From: Planctomycetaceae bacterium
GTDB taxonomy: Bacteria > Planctomycetota > Planctomycetia > Pirellulales > Pirellulaceae
Length of the DNA stretch: 40,389 nucleotides
Assembly: GCA_005778405.1 (NCBI GenBank)
Contig: SXOA01000189.1
Coordinates: forward strand, 1-40,389
Direction of reading: 5' to 3'
Positions within the stretch are counted from its first letter, which is position 1. Every line of letters begins with the position of its first letter. The notes below the pieces were generated by a model. It was not told the DNA's origin. It saw only the letters and a list, made by a program, of their open reading frames with translations, and did not search any database. The position numbers were made by a program, and so were the translations under genes. Below, piece by piece: positions 34,374 to 40,389 of the stretch.

Positions 34374-36149
34374 ATGGAACTCATCTACCTCATCAGCCTG
34401 ATTGTGTTTTTGCCGGCACTGGGGGCGCTCGTCATCGCCTTCCTCCCCGGCAACAAGACGGACCTGATCCGCTACGTCACCTTCGGCATCTGCCTGGCGA
34501 CGCTGCTCCTCTCTGGTTACGCCTTTTTCCTGTCCCCCACGGCTTTTGACGTCAGCAAGGGGGAAATGCAAAACGTCTTCAATATTCCTTGGATTCCCTC
34601 CTTCAACATCGAGTACTTCATGGGAGTGGACGGCATCAGCCTCCCTCTCGTCATGCTCACCACGCTCGTCAGCTTTCTGGCCATGTGGGCGAGCTGGTCG
34701 ATTACCAAGTACGTCAAGGCTTACTGCATCCTGTTCCTGTTGCTCGAAACGGGCATGATTGGGGTCTTCCTGGCCCTCGATTTCTTCCTGTTCTATGTCT
34801 TTTGGGAAGTGATGCTGCTGCCGATGTATTTTCTCATCGGCGTTTGGGGTGGACCGCGGAAGGAATACGCCGCCCTCAAATTCTTCCTCTATACCCTGGC
34901 CGGCTCGGTCCTGATGCTGATCGCCATCCTGATGCTGTACTTCAACGGCGACCTCGGTGATCCCGCCATGCAGCCGCACCTCGCCCGCTGCAATCTGTCC
35001 CCGGCGGTCCAGGAGCGTGCCGAAGAAGCCGCCAAACAGCGGCTGGCGGGGAAAAAAGAAGTCGCTCCCGTTCACACGTTCAACATCTTGGCCATGCAAC
35101 AGATCGGCCAGCACACGAAACAGTACCTCACCCCCATTTTGGGCTGCAAGCTGCAGTACTGGGCCTTCATCCTGCTGTTCATCGGCTTTGCGATTAAGGT
35201 CCCCTCCGTCCCGGTCCACACTTGGCTGCCGGACGCGCATGTCGAAGCCCCGACCCCCATCTCCATGATCCTCGCGGGCATCCTGCTCAAGATGGGAGGC
35301 TACGGCATCATCCGCATGTGTTATCCCATCTGTCCACTGGCGGGATATGAGCTCTCAGGTTGGGTCTGCGGCATCGGTGTCGTCAGCATGATCTATGGTG
35401 CCTTCGCCGCTCTCGCTCAGAAAGACTTCAAGCGGATGGTCGCCTATAGTTCCGTCAGCCACATGGGCTACGTGGTGCTCGGCCTGGGCGTCTGGTCCGC
35501 GGATGGCGGCAACTTTTATAACTCCGACTATTGGAACATGGGGGTCCAAGGGGCCATGTTCCAGATGATTGGCCACGGCATCAGTTCGGCCGGCATGTTC
35601 TTTATGGTTGGCGTGGTCTATGACCGCGTTCATCACCGCAACCTGGAAGAGTTCGGCGGCTTGTTCGGCAAAATGCCGGTCTACACCGCGATGGCCATCG
35701 GCATTTTCTTCGCTGGTCTCGGCCTCCCCGGCCTGTGCGGCTTCATCGGCGAAGTCTTTGTCGTCCTCTCCGTTTGGAAGTTCAGCATTTGCCTGGCCGT
35801 CCTCTCCTCCGCGGTCGTGGTGCTCACAGCGGCATACATCCTTTGGGCCATCCAGCGGGTCTATCTGGGAGCCGAATACAGAGGACCGCACGAAGACCAC
35901 CTCACTCCCAGCACCCTGCGCGAAAACACCATCGGCATCACGCTACTGGTGCTCGCGGTCCTGTTTGGCGTGTTCCCGTATCAAGTTCCGGGCGGCCTCA
36001 GCTATATGGAAAAGACCATCACCCAGCAAACCAGCGACCTGGCCCAGTGGACCAGGGACAACATCGCGGAGCCCCCCCCGGCGGTCGAAGCTCCCCTGCG
36101 GGGCACACCCACGTCGTTAACACGACAAAGTTCTGCCGACGACTTGTAA
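34374..36149 (+). CDS. nuoM: NADH-quinone oxidoreductase subunit M
   Basis: 591 residues; the family is usually about 500. Antiporter-type complex I subunit that pumps protons. Motifs include FMGVDGISLPLVMLTTL, FYVFWEVMLLPMYFLIGVWGG (conserved Glu), HTWLPDAHVEAPTPISMILAG and GILLKMGGYG, RMVAYSSVSHMGYVVLGLG. About 60 extra hydrophilic residues (200-250) sit in a loop after helix 6 (LSPAVQERAEEAAKQRLAGK), and the C-terminus carries a Pro/Ser tail. nuoN follows 33 bp downstream. Confidence 0.96.
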   Translation: MELIYLISLIVFLPALGALVIAFLPGNKTDLIRYVTFGICLATLLLSGYAFFLSPTAFDVSKGEMQNVFNIPWIPSFNIEYFMGVDGISLPLVMLTTLVSFLAMWASWSITKYVKAYCILFLLLETGMIGVFLALDFFLFYVFWEVMLLPMYFLIGVWGGPRKEYAALKFFLYTLAGSVLMLIAILMLYFNGDLGDPAMQPHLARCNLSPAVQERAEEAAKQRLAGKKEVAPVHTFNILAMQQIGQHTKQYLTPILGCKLQYWAFILLFIGFAIKVPSVPVHTWLPDAHVEAPTPISMILAGILLKMGGYGIIRMCYPICPLAGYELSGWVCGIGVVSMIYGAFAALAQKDFKRMVAYSSVSHMGYVVLGLGVWSADGGNFYNSDYWNMGVQGAMFQMIGHGISSAGMFFMVGVVYDRVHHRNLEEFGGLFGKMPVYTAMAIGIFFAGLGLPGLCGFIGEVFVVLSVWKFSICLAVLSSAVVVLTAAYILWAIQRVYLGAEYRGPHEDHLTPSTLRENTIGITLLVLAVLFGVFPYQVPGGLSYMEKTITQQTSDLAQWTRDNIAEPPPAVEAPLRGTPTSLTRQSSADDL

Positions 36150-36182
36150 AGCGATTGATGAAAGCGACGGAAAGACCACCCT

Positions 36183-38006
36183 GTGGATAACCTTCACGAA
36201 CTCGTTAGCCGGTTGATTGTGGATACGAAGGGCTCGCCCGATTCGAGCTTTTTCTCCATGACCGCCGACTCCAGCCTGGCAGCCTTCCTGCCGGAGTTGG
36301 TGCTTTGCGCGACCATCCTGGCGATGCTCTTCGTACGTCTGTTCAGCCTGGGCAAATACGTCAATGCGTTCTACATCGCCCTCCCCGGTACTCTCGTCGC
36401 CCTTTACTTTGCGGCCTCCACCGGAGGAATGTTAGGGGATGCCGGCGGCGCGGGGATGCACTCCGGTGAGCGGATGGAAATCTTCACCGGAATGCTCGTC
36501 TACGACTCGTTCAGCGTGTTCATCCGCGCGGCTCTGCTGCTGTTTGTCGTCTTGTTCCTGTTCTTCACCAAGATCTCCGGCATTCCCGACCACGATGACG
36601 GACCGGATATCTATTCGCTCGTGCTGGGGGCGACGCTCGGCATGTGCCTGATGGCCACGGCCAATCACCTGCTGATGGTCTTCCTGGCAGTGGAAATGGC
36701 CAGCGTGCCGTCTTACGTTTTGGCCGGACTCATGAAGGGCCGCCGCAAAGCCAGCGAAGCGGCTCTGAAGTACGCCGTGTATGGCGCGGGAGCGGCCGGG
36801 GTCATGCTCTACGGCATCAGCCTTTTGGCCGGCCTGCTCAACACGGCCCACCTGCCGACGATGGCCGTGGTCCTCTCCGAGAAGATTCATACGCTGGGAG
36901 CTTCCGAGCAGCTTGTCCTCGTCTTTGGCGCGCTACTCATTTCCGTCGGCATCGCTTTCAAGCTTTCCGCTGTCCCGTTTCACTTTTGGTGCCCGGACGT
37001 GTTTGAAGGGGCCACCGCGGAAGTCAACGCTTTCCTCTCCGTCGCTTCCAAAGCCGCCGCGCTGGCCCTGCTGGTTCGTGTAGTGCTTGGCCTGGGAATG
37101 ATTGCACCGCATAGCCATGTCCCGGGCGCACGAACGGCCGCGCTATCCAAACCCGCTGTTGAGAAAACAGCCGCCGTTTTCAACGTCGCCCACGAGCCGG
37201 CCAGGGCTGGAGAGAATCACTCTCCTAGCGATGCCAAGAAGCCGCATGTTGTCGCTGCCGCTGGCCATGATGCTACTGCGGCATTGCTTCCTGTCCGCGA
37301 TTTCACTGGCAAGCTGATTGCCCTTTTCGCCGTCCTCACCTGTACCTTCGGTAACTTGGCTGCGTACGGGCAAACGAACATTAAGCGTCTGCTGGCGTAT
37401 TCCACCATCGCGCACGCGGGCTACATGATGATGGCGGTGGCCGCTCTCATCGCCCTGGCCGGTGTGAACACTGCCAGCGCCCGCGAAGCGGCTGCTGCTT
37501 TGGGCATTTATGTCGGCGTCTACTTGTTCATGAACTTGGGGGCCTTCGCAGTCGTGGCCTTCCTGCGGAACGCGATGCGGAGTGAAGAGATTACCGATTA
37601 CGCCGGCCTCATCCGCCGCTGCCCGCTGACGGTCATCTGTTTTGCCGCCATCCTGTTCAGCCTCATCGGCCTGCCGCCGCTGGCCGGGTTCTATGGCAAG
37701 TTTGCCATCTTCGCCTCGCTCGCCGACGGCTATAGCCTCCTCAAAGGGAGCGGCACCGGCTTTTACCTGATGCTCCTGCTCGTGGTCGGCGGCATCAACA
37801 CGGCCATCAGTTTGTTCTACTATCTCCGCGTGGTGAAGGTCATGACCATCGACCCCGAGCCGCGGGACCGGCAGCCGTTTACTTTTTCGGACGTGTCGCT
37901 CGCGGGTGCTTACCTGTGGCTGATTACGCTCCCCACGTTTGCCATCATGATTTATCCCTCCGGCCTCACTGCTCTGGCCCGCGCCGCTGCCGAGCACCTG
38001 TTCTAA
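36183..38006 (+). CDS. nuoN: NADH-quinone oxidoreductase subunit N
   Basis: 607 residues from GTG 36183; the family is usually about 480. Third antiporter-like subunit. Motifs include FLAVEMASVPSYVLAGLMKG (conserved Glu), FKLSAVPFHFWCPDVFEGA, KRLLAYSTIAHAGYMMMAVA and LIGLPPLAGFYGKFAIF. A hydrophilic insertion of about 60 residues (310-375; rich in His, Ala, Pro) interrupts the middle of the helices, as in NuoL and NuoM of this cluster. It ends the nuo operon. Confidence 0.96.
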   Translation: MDNLHELVSRLIVDTKGSPDSSFFSMTADSSLAAFLPELVLCATILAMLFVRLFSLGKYVNAFYIALPGTLVALYFAASTGGMLGDAGGAGMHSGERMEIFTGMLVYDSFSVFIRAALLLFVVLFLFFTKISGIPDHDDGPDIYSLVLGATLGMCLMATANHLLMVFLAVEMASVPSYVLAGLMKGRRKASEAALKYAVYGAGAAGVMLYGISLLAGLLNTAHLPTMAVVLSEKIHTLGASEQLVLVFGALLISVGIAFKLSAVPFHFWCPDVFEGATAEVNAFLSVASKAAALALLVRVVLGLGMIAPHSHVPGARTAALSKPAVEKTAAVFNVAHEPARAGENHSPSDAKKPHVVAAAGHDATAALLPVRDFTGKLIALFAVLTCTFGNLAAYGQTNIKRLLAYSTIAHAGYMMMAVAALIALAGVNTASAREAAAALGIYVGVYLFMNLGAFAVVAFLRNAMRSEEITDYAGLIRRCPLTVICFAAILFSLIGLPPLAGFYGKFAIFASLADGYSLLKGSGTGFYLMLLLVVGGINTAISLFYYLRVVKVMTIDPEPRDRQPFTFSDVSLAGAYLWLITLPTFAIMIYPSGLTALARAAAEHLF

Positions 38007-38025
38007 CGCCTTCGCACCCTCTCGC

Positions 38026-38454
38026 ATGAATCCCTCGACCAACGAGATTCTGAACCGCCTCCTCATCTTGCATGAGCGTTCGCTGCCGGTCTATCTCAGC
38101 TTTGCGGCACCCGAGCATATCGAAAAATCTCCCCGCGTCGGCCAGGTTTTTCGACAAATGGCGGAAGACCACCTGCGGACCGTGGACCGGCTGGGAACCC
38201 TCGTCCTGGAAAACCACGGCCTGGTCACGCACGGCGAATTCCCCATGTCGTTCACCTCGCTGCACGACCTCTCCGCCGACTACCTGCTGAAGCAAATGAT
38301 CGAGCGGCAAGGGAAGGTCATCTCGGCCATCGAAAAGCTGGCCGACATGCTGACGACCTCCCCCTACGCCCAGGCCGCCGCTCGTGAAGCCCTGGGCGAA
38401 GCGAAGGGGCATCTGGAAAACCTGGAAGAAGCTGCCGCAGCGCCAGTGGGGTAG
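38026..38454 (+). CDS. Small all-helical protein (ferritin-like fold possible)
   Basis: 142 residues. Four predicted amphipathic helices (about 4-27, 36-66, 81-108, 113-137), with HERSLPVYLSF and MAEDHLRTVDRL carrying Glu/His that could bind metal. This gives a ferritin-like four-helix bundle, but I cannot place it in a named family. It lies 20 bp after nuoN and may be cotranscribed with it. The TAG stop is provided by the inverted repeat that begins at 38445, so the last three codons and stop come from repeat sequence. Confidence 0.7.
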   Translation: MNPSTNEILNRLLILHERSLPVYLSFAAPEHIEKSPRVGQVFRQMAEDHLRTVDRLGTLVLENHGLVTHGEFPMSFTSLHDLSADYLLKQMIERQGKVISAIEKLADMLTTSPYAQAAAREALGEAKGHLENLEEAAAAPVG

Positions 38455-38507
38455 GCTTCCAGCCTGCCCAGTAATTCGCTTTGGGCAGGCTGGAAGCCTA
38501 CCCCACT
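38445..38507. repeat. Perfect 26-bp inverted repeat (GTGGGGTAGGCTTCC)
   Basis: Left arm 38445-38470 begins AGTGGGGTAGGCTTCC and ends GCCTGCCCA. The right arm 38482-38507 is its exact complement, around an 11-nt loop. It spans the stop of the helical protein and ends 5 bp before tatD. It may act as a hairpin between the two genes. There is a weak T-run (TTTC). Confidence 0.9.
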
Positions 38508-38511
38508 TTCT

Positions 38512-39291
38512 ATGCTCTTCGACACCCACGCCCATCTCGCCTCCGAGCATCTGGCGAATGACTTGCCGGGCGTTTTGGCCCGCGCCAAAGCCTCGGGAGT
38601 TGCGACAATCCTTTCCGTCGGCACTCAGCTTTCCTCCAGCCGCCGCTCCTGCGAACTGGCGGCCACGCAGGAAGGCGTCCTGGCGTCGGTGGGCATCCAC
38701 CCGACACATGCCAGCGATGCGCTGCCGACCGACTGGGACGCAATCGTCAAACTGGCCAGCGAAGATTCCCAGGTCGTCGCACTGGGCGAAACGGGACTCG
38801 ACAATTACTGGAAGGAAGTCCCCTTCGCGCTCCAAGAGGATTACTTCGACCGCCACCTCCGCCTCTCCCAGCAACTCCACCTCCCCTTCATCGTCCACCA
38901 GCGGGAATGCATGGCCGAAATCCTCGCCATGCTCCGCGCCGCGGCTCTTCGCGGACCCTTGCGCGGCGTCATGCACTCCTTCACCGGCACACCGGACGAA
39001 GCGGCCGAGTGCCTTGAGCTTGGCTTGCACATCAGTTTTGCGGGCATGGTGACATTTAAGAAATCGGACGATCTGCGGGCGGTCGCAAAAACCATTCCCG
39101 CGGACCGGATTCTCCTCGAAACCGATTCTCCCTATCTCTCCCCCGAACCCTTCCGTGGCAAGCGCCCCAACGAGCCGGCACGGGTGGTCCACACGGCGAA
39201 GTGTCTGGCGGAAGCTCGAGGAGTTTCCCTTGCCCCTTTTGCCGAGCAAACCACGGCCAATGCCCGCGCCCTCTTCGCGATTCGGACCTGA
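38512..39291 (+). CDS. tatD: TatD-family metal-dependent DNase
   Basis: 259 residues, the normal length. Metal ligands of the amidohydrolase fold are visible: the DTHAHL start motif (His6, His8), VALGETGLD (Glu), PFIVHQRE (His), MHSFTG (His) and LLETDSPYL (Asp). TatD enzymes are Mg-dependent 3'-5' exonucleases in DNA repair and degradation. Start ATG 38512 lies 5 bp after the repeat, leaving no room for a normal ribosome site outside the hairpin. Translation may therefore depend on the hairpin being open. Confidence 0.93.
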   Translation: MLFDTHAHLASEHLANDLPGVLARAKASGVATILSVGTQLSSSRRSCELAATQEGVLASVGIHPTHASDALPTDWDAIVKLASEDSQVVALGETGLDNYWKEVPFALQEDYFDRHLRLSQQLHLPFIVHQRECMAEILAMLRAAALRGPLRGVMHSFTGTPDEAAECLELGLHISFAGMVTFKKSDDLRAVAKTIPADRILLETDSPYLSPEPFRGKRPNEPARVVHTAKCLAEARGVSLAPFAEQTTANARALFAIRT

Positions 39292-39300
39292 GCCGGATAG

Positions 39301-39360
39301 AATGACGAAAGTCGAATTCCAAATGGCGAATTAACCGCTCCAATTCGTCATTCGCCATTC
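39301..39360. repeat. Dispersed ATTCG palindrome, copy D (shortened right arm)
   Basis: The left arm 39301-39332 matches copies A-C. The right arm (39342-39360) is cut to about 19 bp. It lies between tatD and the thioredoxin reductase gene. Confidence 0.75.
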
Positions 39361-39400
39361 TCTTCCAACACACATCATCGCATCCAAGTAAGGTCCTCCA

Positions 39401-40389
39401 GTGCCAGAACACGTCGTCATCATCGGCAGCGGGCCCGCGGGCTGGGCGGCTGCCATCTATGCTTCCCGCGCCAACTTGCATCCGCTGGTATTCGAAGGGG
39501 CCATCAACCAGGAGAACAACGTCAACGGCACGCTTCCGCTCGGCCAGCTCAATCTGACGACGGAAGTGGAAAACTACCCCGGCTTTCCCAAGGGAGTACT
39601 CAAGGACTACATCGGAAGTGCGCTTGCTCCTGAACGTCTGGCGGCAGATTTTCCCGTCGGTCTGGAGGAACATGCCCACGCCGTCACTGGCCCCGAGCTC
39701 ATGAATCTGATGCGGCAGCAGGCGGTCAACTTCGGCACCCGCATCATTACCGACGACATCGTGGACGTGGACCTTTCCCGCCAGCCGTTCAAGCTCCGCA
39801 CTTTGGAAGGCAAAGAGCATGAAGCGATGACGATCATCATCGCCACCGGGGCCCGGGCCAACTATCTGGGGCTCCCTTCCGAGGACAAATACCAGAACCG
39901 GGGCGTCAGTGCCTGCGCCGTCTGCGACGGGGCCCTGCCCATCTTCCGCAACAAGCCGCTGGTGGTCGTCGGCGGCGGCGACAGCGCGGTGGAAGAGGCA
40001 ACGTATCTCACCAAGTACGCCTCCAAAGTCCACATGCTCCTCCGGCGTGATGTCTTCCGCGCCAGCAAAATCATGGCCCAGCGGGCTCTGGAGAATCCGA
40101 AAATCGAGCCCCACTACTTCCGCGAGCTCGACGAAGTCCTGGGGGACGAGAAAAAAGTCACCGGCATCCGCATCAAAAATACCAAGGACGGCAGCACCGA
40201 AGAGATCGCCGCCAGCGGCCTGTTCCTGGCCATCGGCCACACCCCCAACACGTCGTTCCTCAAGGGGCAACTCGCGCTCAACGAAAAGGGTTACATCCAA
40301 TACACCACCCTGATGCGGACCTTCACCAGCGTCGCAGGAGTCTTTGCCGCTGGCGACGTCGCCGACGACTACTACCGCCAGGCCATCAC
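39401..40389 (+). CDS. trxB: Thioredoxin reductase (3' end beyond window)
   Basis: GTG start at 39401 with AAGGT upstream; 329 residues are visible, with no stop before the window ends. FAD-binding [10 protein letters not shown] (about 10-19), redox-active CAVC in [12 protein letters not shown] (about 171), the NADPH Rossmann site [12 protein letters not shown] and the FAD end motif [16 protein letters not shown]. It reduces thioredoxin with NADPH. Between ENYPGFP and [12 protein letters not shown] there is an extra segment of about 30 residues ([20 protein letters not shown] and on) compared with E. coli TrxB. The length to the end motif suggests only a few dozen residues are missing. Confidence 0.93.
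   Translation, partial: MPEHVVIIGSGPAGWAAAIYASRANLHPLVFEGAINQENNVNGTLPLGQLNLTTEVENYPGFPKGVLKDYIGSALAPERLAADFPVGLEEHAHAVTGPELMNLMRQQAVNFGTRIITDDIVDVDLSRQPFKLRTLEGKEHEAMTIIIATGARANYLGLPSEDKYQNRGVSACAVCDGALPIFRNKPLVVVGGGDSAVEEATYLTKYASKVHMLLRRDVFRASKIMAQRALENPKIEPHYFRELDEVLGDEKKVTGIRIKNTKDGSTEEIAASGLFLAIGHTPNTSFLKGQLALNEKGYIQYTTLMRTFTSVAGVFAAGDVADDYYRQAI

Overview
This window looks like a chromosomal stretch from a Planctomycetes bacterium, probably Gemmata- or Pirellula-like. That is an inference from gene content: a DUF1549/DUF1553 cytochrome-type protein, a bacterial PH-domain protein, an ABC exporter coupled to a large secreted-type TPR-like protein, trypsin-WD40 and CHAT-STAND proteins, GC-rich coding sequence, and many palindromic repeats between genes.

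Layout. (1) 1-1494: the tail of an ISL3-type transposase abuts a truncated metzincin-like protease fragment, translationally coupled to an unknown secreted protein. This part is visibly AT-richer than the rest. (2) 1495-2679: about 1.2 kb without a credible gene, holding a hairpin, a promoter-like pair and a perfect 23-bp palindrome. (3) 2680-7266: ABC ATPase, ABC permease and a large helical protein, forming one operon. (4) 7275-9464: four small envelope or membrane proteins. (5) 9521-9592: tRNA-Gly(CCC). (6) 10129-13326: a DUF1549/DUF1553 protein and a DUF58/vWA protein. (7) 13361-13877: a cluster of GGTCGGTGG-type palindromes around one small ORF. (8) 13960-16544: two tandem paralogous beta-barrel-like secreted proteins on the minus strand. 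(9) 16996-23519: a two-gene operon of a caspase-alpha/beta-hydrolase fusion and a CHAT-STAND NTPase-TM-helical repeat protein. Convergent to it is a secreted trypsin-WD40 protein (23584-26550). (10) 26889-28411: an orphan histidine kinase and AcpS. (11) 28633-38006: the membrane arm of respiratory complex I in the order nuoH-J-K-L-M-N, without nuoI. (12) 38026-40389: a small helical protein, TatD nuclease and the start of thioredoxin reductase.

The most interesting system is the protease cluster at 16996-26550. It contains two different clan CD peptidase domains (caspase and CHAT). One is fused to a lipase-like alpha/beta-hydrolase; the other is fused to a STAND switch NTPase with a membrane anchor. 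A trypsin-like protease with a beta-propeller lies next to them. The architecture fits a sensor-switch-protease-membrane effector cascade, such as a conflict or cell-suicide system, but this is inference from domains only. Other notable points are a canonical EF-hand loop and a His-rich segment inserted in NuoL, an unusual C-terminal membrane extension on NuoJ, and at least four kinds of dispersed palindromic repeats. Some of these repeats supply or abut stop codons and extend ORFs artificially at their 5' ends.
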